A stretch of DNA of 64,000 nucleotides from the NCBI RefSeq assembly GCF_000367365.1, contig NZ_BARF01000094.1, positions 62,001 to 126,000 on the forward strand. Reading direction: 5' to 3'. This stretch comes from Streptomyces prunicolor NBRC 13075. GTDB lineage: Bacteria; Actinomycetota; Actinomycetes; Streptomycetales; Streptomycetaceae. Positions 35,697 through 43,587 of this stretch are shown here, piece after piece. The position numbers and the translations under genes were made by a program. Position 1 is the stretch's first letter. Each line of letters opens with the position of its first letter. The notes under the pieces were generated by a model, which made no database searches, was not told the origin of the DNA, and was given only the letters and a program-made list of their open reading frames with translations.

Positions 35697-36593
35697 ATGA
35701 GAACACCCCGTACCACCATCGGGCGTTCACGAATGATCGCCTCGGTGTTGAGCCTGCTCGTCGTGACCGTCCTCGCGGTGTCCGACACCGGCGCGTCCGC
35801 GGCGCCTGCGGTCGGCGCCGCACCGGCCGCCGCCTCGGTGACCCGCGTGACCTCTGCCGTCGAGTCGCTGGCAATCGCCGGGACGACCTGGGCCCTCGAC
35901 GAGCACACCGGGAAGCTGCGGGTGCTCGCCGACTCCACGGTCTCGGACCCGGACCTGCTCCAACTGCGCGGCGCCGCCCGGCAGTTCGCGGGTGCCATGT
36001 CCCTCGACCGGCTCGACGGCTCACTGCGCACCCTCGTGTCGGGCGGCGACGGCGTCTACACGTCCACCGGGCGCTGCACGGCCGGGGTCAACGTGCAGAG
36101 CGGCTCCGTGTACTACTTCGTCACCGCCGGCCACTGCACCGACGGCGCGTCCACCTGGTACACCAGTTCCGCCATGGCCACGACGATCGGCACCACGACC
36201 GCCACCAGCTACCCCACCAACGACTTCGGAGTCGTCCGCTACACCAACACGGCCGTCCCACACCCCGGCACCATCGGATCCGTCGACGTCACCGGCACCG
36301 CGACCGCGTACGTCGGCCAGAGCGTCTGCCGTCGGGGGGCGACCACCGGTGTCCACTGCGGCGTGGTCACCGCACTGAACGCGACCGTCAACTACGGGAG
36401 CGGAGCAGTCGTCTACGGCCTGATCCAGACCAATATCTGCGCCGAACCGGGCGACAGCGGCGGACCGCTCTACGCCGGCGACAAGGTCATCGGCATCCTC
36501 TCCGGAGGCTCCGGGAACTGCAGCACGGGAGGGACCACGTACTACCAGCCGATCCAGGAAGTGCTGAGCGCGTACGGGCTGTCCGTCTACTGA
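35697..36593 (+). CDS. streptogrisin / alpha-lytic-type secreted serine protease (S1E-like)
   Basis: A 298-residue pre-pro-protease. Sec signal about 1-36, pro-region to about 118, mature domain with the triad His 146 (T-A-G-H-C), Asp 176 (T-N-D-F-G-V-V) and Ser 254 (P-G-D-S-G-G-P-L). Cys pairs 127/147 and 211/221 plus a C-terminal pair fit the streptogrisin disulfides. The pro-region is short compared with that of alpha-lytic protease. Start 35697 has GGGGGAG upstream. It forms a single-gene unit between the rhamnosidase terminator and the convergent TetR gene, and probably serves extracellular protein breakdown. Confidence 0.93.
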   Translation: MRTPRTTIGRSRMIASVLSLLVVTVLAVSDTGASAAPAVGAAPAAASVTRVTSAVESLAIAGTTWALDEHTGKLRVLADSTVSDPDLLQLRGAARQFAGAMSLDRLDGSLRTLVSGGDGVYTSTGRCTAGVNVQSGSVYYFVTAGHCTDGASTWYTSSAMATTIGTTTATSYPTNDFGVVRYTNTAVPHPGTIGSVDVTGTATAYVGQSVCRRGATTGVHCGVVTALNATVNYGSGAVVYGLIQTNICAEPGDSGGPLYAGDKVIGILSGGSGNCSTGGTTYYQPIQEVLSAYGLSVY

Positions 36594-36651
36594 CGAAGGC
36601 GCGCGGAGAACGGCAGGCCTGCGGTGCGTGCCACGTCGGCGCTCCGCCTGC

Positions 36652-36722
36652 AATCAGTGGTACGGAGCTACGGGTTGACGCGGATTCAGCCCGGCCGCCG
36701 GAAGGCTCCGTACCACTGATTG
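36652..36722. repeat. 18-bp perfect inverted repeat with 36-base spacer at the end of the TetR gene
   Basis: The arms at 36651-36668 and 36705-36722 are exact complements. The right arm lies in the last codons of the TetR gene (N-Q-W-Y-G-A) and the left arm beyond its stop at 36686. It may act as a bidirectional terminator between convergent genes, or be an inverted duplication left by rearrangement; the long loop is unusual for a terminator. Confidence 0.75.
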
Positions 36723-37279
36723 GCGGCCAGTTCGCGGGCCACTGTCGCGTCGCGATCAGGATCGCCCGTCAGAACCTGATGCGCGATCACCCGGAAGCCA
36801 CCGTGCACGATGACCTGGCCGGCGGTGGCCGGGTCGACGGCGGCGGATGTCCGTCCTGTCGCTTGCGCCTGCCCGATCCAGCGCTGACACAGCTCCTGGA
36901 AGGGATCGGGCTCGTCGGCCCGGAGTCGGCCCGCTGTTGAGTCACGGTCCGCCGCTTCCAGCATGGCGCGCAGTACGTGGCGCCGCTGCCGGTAGTGGCC
37001 GATGACCTCTTCGAGGGTGTCGGCCAGACGGTTGAGCGCGTCCGGCCGGTCCGGCGACCAGCTGCTCATCAACCGGTACGAGCCGCTCTCGAGACCACTG
37101 GCCGGACGAATCAGCGGGGCACTCTTCTCCTTGAAGTACAGGTACAGCGTGGACCTGGCTACGCCGGCTTCGTCCGCGATGCACTGCATCGACAAGGCGG
37201 AGAACGAGGTGCCCTCGGCCAGGAGCCGTTCGGCAGCGGCCAACGCACCCACCCTTGAGTTCGTCCAGCACATCCTCAT
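36686..37279 (-). CDS. TetR-family regulator with a replaced N-terminus
   Basis: A 197-residue protein with a TetR helix-turn-helix: A-A-E-R-L-L-A-E-G-T-S-F-S-A-L-S, then C-I-A-D-E-A-G-V-A-R-S-T-L-Y-L-Y-F-K-E-K. The usual basic lead-in before the first helix is missing. Homology begins at about residue 10, and the first residues (M-R-M-C-W-T-N-S-R) are encoded by the complement of the hydrolase remnant at 37254. The gene seems to have lost its own start at a deletion junction and may use a chance ATG or be inactive. No ribosome-binding site is visible. Target genes are unknown. Confidence 0.7.
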   Translation of the reverse strand: MRMCWTNSRVGALAAAERLLAEGTSFSALSMQCIADEAGVARSTLYLYFKEKSAPLIRPASGLESGSYRLMSSWSPDRPDALNRLADTLEEVIGHYRQRRHVLRAMLEAADRDSTAGRLRADEPDPFQELCQRWIGQAQATGRTSAAVDPATAGQVIVHGGFRVIAHQVLTGDPDRDATVARELAANQWYGAFRRPG

Positions 37280-37553
37280 GCAGGGTGCCGCGCCCGAGGT
37301 TCAGCAACTGGTCGCCGACCTCCTGACACCCATGCCCGGGGACTACTTCCTCGACCCGGCCGAGAGACCCGCCGTGACAACCCTCGGCATCCCGCTGCAC
37401 TACCTGCTCGGCGACGAGGACCACGCGTTGCCGCACCCGGGCGAACTCTTCGCCCAGCGCGCCGGGCCGACACCCAGCGCCGTACCCGGGACCCACGAGG
37501 GCCTGCTCACACACCCCGAGGAGATCGCCAAGGCCATCCTCGCCGTCGACTGA
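37254..37553 (+). pseudogene. 3' remnant of an alpha/beta-hydrolase gene
   Basis: This frame encodes the C-terminal hundred or so residues of an alpha/beta-hydrolase: a lid-like stretch, then T-L-G-I-P-L-H-Y-L-L-G-D-E-D-H-A-L (acid region) and V-P-G-T-H-E-G-L-L-T-H-P-E-E (catalytic His region). The nucleophile half is absent and the frame continues into the complement of the TetR gene, so the 5' part was deleted at about 37250. Confidence 0.75.
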
Positions 37554-37626
37554 ACGAGGGCTTATAGGCCTGCCGAGTGCGCGTTGATCACACCCACGGT
37601 CACCACACCCCGCCCCGCCCCGGCCC

Positions 37627-38049
37627 TCAGCCGAGGAACGACAGCCGAACCCGCCTGTTCGGATTATCGCGATTCGTGTCGACCAGACACACCGACTGCC
37701 ACGTCCCCAACTCCAGCCGCCCGCCCACCACGGGCAAGGTCGCATGCGGCGGTACGAACGCCGGGAGGACGTGGTCGCGGCCGTGCCCCGGGCTGCCGTG
37801 GCGGTGCTGCCAGCGGTCGTCGGAGGGGAGGAGGGTGTGCAGGGCGGCGAGGAGGTCGTCGTCGCTGCCGGCGCCCGTCTCCAGGATCGCGACGCCCGCC
37901 GTGGCGTGGGGGACGAAGACGTTGAGGAGGCCGTCACGGCCGGTCGCCACCTCCTGGAGAAAGGCCTCGCAGTCGCGGGTCAGGTCCATGACCCGCTCCC
38001 TGGATCCGGTGGCGACGTTCAGGACTCGGGTGGTGAAGGCAGCTGACAT
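37627..38049 (-). CDS. YjbQ family protein (secondary thiamine-phosphate-synthase-like enzyme)
   Basis: A 140-residue YjbQ/UPF0047 protein with L-L-N-V-F-V-P-H-A-T-A-G-V-A-I, D-D-D-L-L-A-A-L, G-H-G-R-D-H-V-L-P-A-F and G-T-W-Q-S-V-C-L-V-D. Conserved His residues probably bind metal. The family is linked to weak thiamine-phosphate synthase activity, but its true role is unsettled. Start 38049 was chosen because the fold begins there with GAGAGG just upstream; an ATG at 38148 adds a non-conserved leader. Confidence 0.88.
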   Translation of the reverse strand: MSAAFTTRVLNVATGSRERVMDLTRDCEAFLQEVATGRDGLLNVFVPHATAGVAILETGAGSDDDLLAALHTLLPSDDRWQHRHGSPGHGRDHVLPAFVPPHATLPVVGGRLELGTWQSVCLVDTNRDNPNRRVRLSFLG

Positions 38050-38135
38050 GCCTCTCATCCTGACCCATCCGCCGGGTTCCACGCCTCGCCGATCGACCGG
38101 CCTGTGATACGAGGGGTCCAGCCTGCGAGACACCG

Positions 38136-38165
38136 TTGACCGTGGCACGCCATCTGACCTAGTTT
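38136..38165 (+). promoter_or_regulatory. promoter for a leaderless ssu transcript
   Basis: TTGACC (38136-38141), 18 bases and TAGTTT (38160-38165) form a vegetative-type promoter. The leader-peptide ATG at 38173 begins only seven bases after the -10 box, so transcription very probably starts at the A of this ATG and the mRNA is leaderless. Confidence 0.7.
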
Positions 38166-38172
38166 CGGCCGC

Positions 38173-38256
38173 ATGTTGCGTTCAGTTCTGCTCACCACGC
38201 GCGGTCACATCGACCTGCTGCGGGTGGCCTCCGCCGCGTGTCGCCGCGGCTGCTGA
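38173..38256 (+). CDS. 27-residue leader peptide ending in Cys codons (putative cysteine attenuator)
   Basis: A short frame M-L-R-S-V-L-L-T-T-R-G-H-I-D-L-L, then R-V-A-S-A-A and C-R-R-G-C. The pattern H-[IV]-D-L-x-R-V-A-S then C-R-x-G-C matches the short putative leader peptides found before sulfur-metabolism genes in Streptomyces and relatives; in mycobacteria related Cys-containing upstream frames give cysteine-responsive attenuation. Two of the last five codons are TGT/TGC. A GC-rich hairpin lies between it and ssuC. Ribosome stalling when cysteine is short would favour expression of the sulfonate genes. Confidence 0.8.
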   Translation: MLRSVLLTTRGHIDLLRVASAACRRGC

Positions 38257-38292
38257 CGTCTTCTTCCGCCTCACCCTCTCTCTTCCCGTACT

Positions 38293-38327
38293 CCGCCGTG
38301 CCCGTGCGTACCGTCGCGGCACGGCGG
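38293..38327 (+). terminator. candidate attenuator hairpin upstream of ssuC
   Basis: A 10-bp perfect stem (CCGCCGTGCC with its complement) and 15-base loop start 36 bases after the leader-peptide stop and end 55 bases before ssuC. There is no U-run. It could be an intrinsic terminator or the default fold of an attenuator; the competing structure was not resolved by eye. Confidence 0.5.
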
Positions 38328-38382
38328 CGTTGAGGCGTACCTCCCTTCTCACCGGACGCTCTCCCCCACCCGTGGAGCACCC

Positions 38383-39279
38383 ATGAGCATCAGCCATGCC
38401 CCACCCGACTCCTCAGAGCCGGATATTTCTCCTATATCCGGCTCACCGAAGACCGATACGGACGATCGCTCCTCCTTCGATCTCGTCCCCCTTGTCCCCA
38501 CCTCCTCCCGCCGCACCCGCGTCCCCCGCTGGCTGCGTCGCACCACCGGCCCCCTCGTGCTGCTCGCGCTCTGGCAACTCCTCAGCAGCACAGGCATGTT
38601 GACCTCCGACGTGCTCGCCTCGCCCGGACGCATCGCCCGGGTCGGCTGGGATCTGATCGACAGCGGTGCGCTCGCCTCGGCCATGACCACCTCGCTCCAG
38701 CGGGTCGCCATCGGGCTGCTGCTCGGTACCGTCATCGGCACCGGACTCGCCCTGGTCTCCGGCCTGTTCAGGGTCGGCGAGGACCTGGTCGACGCCCCCG
38801 TGCAGATGCTGCGGACCGTCCCCTTCGTCGGGCTGATCCCGCTGTTCATCATCTGGTTCGGCATCGGCGAGGCTCCCAAGGTCGCCATCATCACGCTCGG
38901 TGTGACCTTCCCGCTGTACCTCAACGTCTACGCCGGAATCCGGGGCGTGGACAGCCAGTTGATCGAGGCCGGGGAGTCGCTCGGGCTGTCCCGCTGGGGG
39001 CTCGTACGGCATGTGGTGCTGCCGGGCGCGCTGCCCAACGCGATGACCGGGCTGCGCTACTCCCTCGGTATCGCCTGGCTGGCGCTCGTCTTCGCCGAGC
39101 AGATCAACGCGGACGCCGGTATCGGCTTCCTCATGGTGCAGGCCCGGGACTTCCTGCAGACCGACGTGATCGTGGTCTGCCTGATCGTCTACGCCTTCCT
39201 CGGCCTGCTGGCCGACTTCCTCGTCCGCACCCTCGAAAGGCTGCTGCTGCAATGGCGACCGACGTTCACGGGCCGGTGA
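38383..39279 (+). CDS. ssuC: sulfonate ABC transporter permease
   Basis: A 298-residue BPD_transp_1 permease with a 50-residue polar N-terminus and six predicted helices. The cytoplasmic loop E-A-G-E-S-L-G-L-S-R-W-G-L-V-R-H-V-V-L-P-G-A-L-P is the EAA motif that docks the ATPase. L-R-T-V-P-F-V-G-L-I-P-L-F-I-I-W-F-G-I-G-E is typical of SsuC/TauC. GGAG precedes the ATG. It overlaps ssuB by 28 bases, so the two are translationally coupled. Placement before a sulfonate monooxygenase supports alkanesulfonate import. Confidence 0.9.
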   Translation: MSISHAPPDSSEPDISPISGSPKTDTDDRSSFDLVPLVPTSSRRTRVPRWLRRTTGPLVLLALWQLLSSTGMLTSDVLASPGRIARVGWDLIDSGALASAMTTSLQRVAIGLLLGTVIGTGLALVSGLFRVGEDLVDAPVQMLRTVPFVGLIPLFIIWFGIGEAPKVAIITLGVTFPLYLNVYAGIRGVDSQLIEAGESLGLSRWGLVRHVVLPGALPNAMTGLRYSLGIAWLALVFAEQINADAGIGFLMVQARDFLQTDVIVVCLIVYAFLGLLADFLVRTLERLLLQWRPTFTGR

Positions 39280-40019
39280 GCCCGCAGGCGGCGACCCCCT
39301 CGCCGGTGACCACGCAGGCGGTACGGGTCGAGGGGCTGACCCGCTCCTTCGACGGCCGTCCCGTCATCGACAAGCTCCAACTCGACGTACAGCAGGGCGA
39401 GTTCGTGGCGCTGCTGGGCCGCAGCGGGTGCGGCAAGTCCACGTTGCTGCGCATCCTCGCCGGGCTCGACCGGGACATCGAGGGCACGGTCCTCGTGCCG
39501 CGTCGCAAGGCCGTCGCGTTCCAGGCGCCCCGGCTGATGCCGTGGAAGAAGGTGTGGCGCAACGTCCTGCTGGGACTGCCCGGGAAGCCCGAACGGGCCG
39601 TAGCGGAAAGGGCGTTGGCGGAGGTCGGGCTCGGGGATCACTCCGACGCGTGGCCCAAGACATTGTCCGGTGGTGAGGCGCAGCGTGCCTCGTTGGCGCG
39701 TGCCCTGGTGCGTGAGCCCGATCTGCTGCTGCTCGACGAGCCGTTCGGCGCGCTCGACGCGCTCACCCGCATCAAGGCCCAGCGGCTGGTGGGCGAGTTG
39801 TGGCAACGGCGGGGCTGCGCCGTCCTGTTGGTGACCCATGACGTCGAGGAGGCCGTGCTGCTCGCCGACCGGGTCCTGGTGATGGACGACGGCGTCATCG
39901 CACACGAGCAGCACATCGACCTCAACCGGCCGCGCGACATCACCGACCCCCGGTTCGCCGAACTGCGCGCCGGACTCCTGGAACGCCTCGGCGTCGACAC
40001 CGCCGCCGAAGCCGCCTGA
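39252..40019 (+). CDS. ssuB: sulfonate ABC transporter ATP-binding protein
   Basis: A 255-residue ATPase with Walker A G-R-S-G-C-G-K-S-T, Q-loop (A-F-Q-A-P-R-L-M-P-W-K), signature L-S-G-G-E-A-Q-R, Walker B L-L-L-L-D-E-P-F-G-A-L-D and H-loop V-T-H-D-V-E-E-A. The Q-loop text Q-x-P-R-L-x-P-W is typical of SsuB/TauB. It powers SsuC. Confidence 0.92.
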   Translation: MATDVHGPVSPQAATPSPVTTQAVRVEGLTRSFDGRPVIDKLQLDVQQGEFVALLGRSGCGKSTLLRILAGLDRDIEGTVLVPRRKAVAFQAPRLMPWKKVWRNVLLGLPGKPERAVAERALAEVGLGDHSDAWPKTLSGGEAQRASLARALVREPDLLLLDEPFGALDALTRIKAQRLVGELWQRRGCAVLLVTHDVEEAVLLADRVLVMDDGVIAHEQHIDLNRPRDITDPRFAELRAGLLERLGVDTAAEAA

Positions 40020-40061
40020 ACTCCCCCACGCGTCAACCCAGTTACCGAGATCGGATCCCCC

Positions 40062-41087
40062 ATGCGACGAAGCCTCGTCCCCGCCGCCCTGCTCCTCCCC
40101 CTCACCCTCCTGCTCACCGCCTGCGGCGGGAACTCGGCCGCCGAGACCTCGACCGGCACCGACGGCAAGGGCTCCCTCACGCTCAACGTCGGTGACCAGA
40201 AAGGCGGTTCGGAGGCGGTACTGCGGGCCGCCGGTGAGCTCAAGAACCTGGACTACAAGATCAAGTGGTCCACGTTCACCTCGGGTCCGCCGCTCCTGGA
40301 AGCCGTCAATGCCAAGGCCGTCGACATCGGCGCCGTCGGCAACACCCCGCCGGTGTTCGCGGCGGGCGCGGGCTCCAAGATCAAGGTGGTGGCCGCCTCG
40401 CACGGCAACTCCCAGGGCGAGGCCATCCTCGTACCGAAGGACTCCAAGCTGACCGAGCCGCAGCAGCTCAAGGGCAAGTCCATAGCCGTGGCGCAGGGTT
40501 CGTCCGCGCACTTCCAGCTGATCGCCTCCCTCAAGGCGGCCGGGCTCACCCTGAGCGACGTCAAGGTCAAGTACCTGCAGCCGGCCGACGCGCTGGCCGC
40601 GTTCACCAGCGGCAAGGTGGACGCGTGGACGGTCTGGGACCCGTACACCTCGCAGGTCCTCCAGGCCAAACAGGGCCGCATCCTGACGACCGGTCAGGGC
40701 CTGGTCAACGGGCTCAACTTCCAGGTGGCGGCGCCCTCCGCGCTCGGCGACAGCAAGAAGGCCGCGGCCATCAAGGACTATCTGGCACGACTGCGGCGCG
40801 CACAGGACTGGGTCTACGACCACCCCGACGCGTGGGCCAAGGTGTGGGCGAAGGACACCGGGCTGCCGTACGCGGTGGCACTGGCCTCGGTGAAGCGCAC
40901 GAACGCCTCCCGTATCTCGGTGGCCGTCGACAAGCCGCTGATCGCCTCCGAGCAGCAGATCGCCGACACCTTCACCGGTCTGAAACTCATCCCGCGCAAG
41001 GTCGACTTCGCCGAGTTCGTCGACACCCGCTTCAACGGCAGCCTGCCGGCCTCGACGACCGCGCCGCGCGTCTACAAGGAGAAGTGA
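40062..41087 (+). CDS. ssuA: aliphatic sulfonate-binding lipoprotein
   Basis: A 341-residue periplasmic-binding-type protein anchored as a lipoprotein: signal with lipobox L-L-T-A-C near residue 22. Family features include Y-K-I-K-W-S-T-F-T-S-G-P-P-L-L-E-A, A-V-G-N-T-P-P-V-F-A and G-K-V-D-A-W-T-V-W-D-P-Y, as in SsuA. It captures sulfonates for SsuBC. It ends one base before ssuD. Confidence 0.92.
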   Translation: MRRSLVPAALLLPLTLLLTACGGNSAAETSTGTDGKGSLTLNVGDQKGGSEAVLRAAGELKNLDYKIKWSTFTSGPPLLEAVNAKAVDIGAVGNTPPVFAAGAGSKIKVVAASHGNSQGEAILVPKDSKLTEPQQLKGKSIAVAQGSSAHFQLIASLKAAGLTLSDVKVKYLQPADALAAFTSGKVDAWTVWDPYTSQVLQAKQGRILTTGQGLVNGLNFQVAAPSALGDSKKAAAIKDYLARLRRAQDWVYDHPDAWAKVWAKDTGLPYAVALASVKRTNASRISVAVDKPLIASEQQIADTFTGLKLIPRKVDFAEFVDTRFNGSLPASTTAPRVYKEK

Positions 41088-41088
41088 C

Positions 41089-42231
41089 ATGACGGTGCGT
41101 CTCCACTGGTTCCTGCCGACGGGCGGCGACGGCCGTACGCTCGTCGACCGACACGCCTACGGGCCCAACCGCGCGGGGGCGGTCCGCGGGGTGCGTCCGC
41201 CGGACATCGAGTACCTCGCCCAAATCGCCAAGGCGGCCGAGCAGTTGGGCTTCGAGGCGGTGCTCACGCCGACCGGCACCTGGTGCGAGGACGCCTGGCT
41301 GACCACCGTGGCGCTGGCCCAGCACACCGAGCGGCTGAAGTTCCTGGTGGCGTTCCGGCCCGGGGTGATCTCGCCGACGCTGGCCGCGCAGATGGCGGCG
41401 ACCTATCAACGCCTCACGCGGGGGCGGCTGTTGCTCAATGTCGTCACCGGTGGCGACTCGGCCGAGCAGCGTCGCTTCGGCGACCGTCTCGACCACGATC
41501 AGCGGTATGCCCGTACGGACGAGTTCCTGTCGGTCGTACGAGGGGCGTGGCGGGGAGAGCCGTACGACTTCGACGGTGTGCACTACCAGGTCGAGGGCGG
41601 GCTGACGGCGTTGCCGCCCGATCCGGTGCCGCAGGTGTTCTTCGGCGGGTCGTCGGCGGCGGCCGGGCCGGTGGCCGCCCGGCATGCGGACGTGTATCTC
41701 ACCTGGGGAGAACCGCCGGCGCAGGTCAAGGAGAAGATCGACTGGATTCGCGGGCTCGCCGAGCGGAAGGGGCGGGACGTGCGGTTCGGGGTACGGCTGC
41801 ACACCATCTCGCGGGACTCGTCGGCCGAGGCGTGGGCGACCGCGAACCGGCTGCTCGACGACCTGGACGCGGACACGATCGCCGCCGCGCAGGCGGCGCT
41901 CGGGCGCAGCGAGTCGGTGGGCCAGCAGCGGATGCTGGCCCTGCACGGCGGTTCGCGGGCCGAGTTGGAGATCCACCCGAACCTGTGGGCGGGGGTCGGT
42001 CTCGTCCGGGGTGGCGCGGGCACCGCGCTCGTGGGCAGCCATGCCGAGGTCGCCGACCTGATCGAGGAGTACCACTCGCTGGGTGTCGAACACTTCGTGC
42101 TCTCCGGGTATCCGCATCTGGAGGAGGCGTACTGGTTCGGCGAGGGTGTGATTCCCGAGCTGGCGGCGCGTGGGCTGGTCGAGGGGCCGGCGCGGGCGGG
42201 GGTGCCGTTCCTCGTGGGGAGCGGGCGCTGA
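41089..42231 (+). CDS. ssuD: FMNH2-dependent alkanesulfonate monooxygenase
   Basis: A 380-residue luciferase-like (LLM) monooxygenase that desulfonates alkanesulfonates to aldehyde and sulfite. Features: W-F-L-P-T-G-G-D at the N-terminus, F-L-V-A-F-R-P-G-V-I-S-P-T-L-A-A-Q, L-L-N-V-V-T-G-G and F-F-G-G-S-S near the flavin-phosphate site. Length and motifs fit SsuD. One base separates it from ssuA. No NADPH:FMN reductase (SsuE) gene is in the operon, so FMNH2 must be supplied by another enzyme. Confidence 0.9.
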   Translation: MTVRLHWFLPTGGDGRTLVDRHAYGPNRAGAVRGVRPPDIEYLAQIAKAAEQLGFEAVLTPTGTWCEDAWLTTVALAQHTERLKFLVAFRPGVISPTLAAQMAATYQRLTRGRLLLNVVTGGDSAEQRRFGDRLDHDQRYARTDEFLSVVRGAWRGEPYDFDGVHYQVEGGLTALPPDPVPQVFFGGSSAAAGPVAARHADVYLTWGEPPAQVKEKIDWIRGLAERKGRDVRFGVRLHTISRDSSAEAWATANRLLDDLDADTIAAAQAALGRSESVGQQRMLALHGGSRAELEIHPNLWAGVGLVRGGAGTALVGSHAEVADLIEEYHSLGVEHFVLSGYPHLEEAYWFGEGVIPELAARGLVEGPARAGVPFLVGSGR

Positions 42232-42271
42232 GCGCGGGAAGATCCATGGCCGCGGTGCTGTTCGTACAGGC

Positions 42272-43348
42272 GTGAACAACACGCGTGTGGTCGACGTGGT
42301 CGTCATAGGCGCCGGGCAGGCGGGTCTGGCCGGCGCCTATCACCTGCGGCGCACCGGTTTCGAGCCGGAGCGCGACTTCGTGGTGCTGGACCACGCGCCC
42401 GCGCCGGGCGGCGCCTGGCAGTTCCGGTGGCCGTCGCTGACGTACGGCAAGGTGCACGGGATGCACGCGCTGCCGGGCATGGAACTCACGGACGCGGACC
42501 CGGCCCGCCCGTCCGCCGAGGTGATCGCCGAGTACTTCGCCGCGTACGAGCAGGCCTTCGACCTGCGGGTACGGCGGCCGGTGAATGTGAAGGCGGTACG
42601 GGAAGGCGAGGGTGGCCGGCTGCTCGTCGAGACGTCGGACGGTACGTGGTCGACGCGGGCGGTGATCAACGCGACCGGCACGTGGGACCGGCCGTTCTGG
42701 CCGCGCTATCCCGGTCAAGAGACCTTCCGGGGGCGGCAGTTGCACACCGCGCAGTACCCGGGGCCCGAGGAGTTCGCCGGGCTGCGGGTGGTCGTGGTGG
42801 GCGGGGGCGCGTCCGGTACGCAGCATCTGATGGAGCTCGCTCCGTACGCCGCCGCGACGACGTGGGTGACCCGGCGTCCGCCGGTTTTCCGCGAGGGTCC
42901 CTTCAGCGAGGACGTGGGCCGGGCTGCCGTCGCGCTGGTCGAGGAGCGGGTGCGGCAGGGGCTGCCGCCGAAGAGTGTCGTCTCCGTGACCGGGCTGCCG
43001 CTGAACGACGCGATCCGGCAGGCGATCACGGACGGAGTGCTGGACCGCCGGCCGATGTTCGACCGGATCACGCCGACCGGGGTGGACTGGAACGACGGTC
43101 GCCATGTGGACGCCGATGTCATCCTCTGGGCAACCGGATTCCGCGCCGCGATCGACCACCTGGCACCCCTGAAGCTCCGTGAGCCGGGTGGCGGCATCCG
43201 CGTCGAGGGAACCCGTGCGGTCGCCGACCCGCGTGTCCACCTCGTCGGCTACGGGCCGTCCGCAAGCACCATCGGCGCGAACCGGGCGGGGCGCGCGGCT
43301 GTGCGGGACATCAGGCGGTTGCTGGCCGGGGAGCCGGTGGCGGTCTGA
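42272..43348 (+). CDS. flavin-dependent monooxygenase (FMO-like NAD(P)/FAD protein)
   Basis: About 358 residues from a GTG at 42272. The FAD-binding G-A-G-Q-A-G-L lies near the N-terminus and a second Rossmann motif V-V-G-G-G-A-S-G in the middle binds NADPH. W-A-T-G-F-R and V-G-Y-G-P-S-A-S-T-I-G-A-N-R-A-G-R are typical late motifs. It follows ssuD by 40 bases on the same strand and is probably in the operon; oxidation of an organosulfur compound is a reasonable inference but cannot be shown. Confidence 0.82.
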   Translation: MNNTRVVDVVVIGAGQAGLAGAYHLRRTGFEPERDFVVLDHAPAPGGAWQFRWPSLTYGKVHGMHALPGMELTDADPARPSAEVIAEYFAAYEQAFDLRVRRPVNVKAVREGEGGRLLVETSDGTWSTRAVINATGTWDRPFWPRYPGQETFRGRQLHTAQYPGPEEFAGLRVVVVGGGASGTQHLMELAPYAAATTWVTRRPPVFREGPFSEDVGRAAVALVEERVRQGLPPKSVVSVTGLPLNDAIRQAITDGVLDRRPMFDRITPTGVDWNDGRHVDADVILWATGFRAAIDHLAPLKLREPGGGIRVEGTRAVADPRVHLVGYGPSASTIGANRAGRAAVRDIRRLLAGEPVAV

Positions 43349-43389
43349 GGTTGTTCGGGGCGCTTACCGGCTGGCCAAGGGTCTTTTTG

Positions 43390-43420
43390 AGGGGCGCGAG
43401 GAACTGCGCGACCAGCCACA
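43390..43420. repeat. Streptomyces-type intergenic repeat fragment
   Basis: A short GC-rich segment, G-rich then AACTGCGCGACCAGCC, of a type that recurs between genes in Streptomyces genomes. It lies in the 239-base gap between the monooxygenase and MltG genes and contains short GCGC inverted arms that could act as a weak terminator. Nothing else is visible in this gap. Confidence 0.5.
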
Positions 43421-43587
43421 GCGCACCCGCACCCGCCAACGAAACACAAGCCACTCACCCCGAAACGCGCACATGAACCTGACGCCGCGCCGCCCCACCC
43501 GTCCGCGATCGACTCCGCGCACTCCCGTGACACATCAGGCGGCGCCGGCCGGAATGCCGAGCGCCGCCCGACCTCGTCCCGCTCGGG

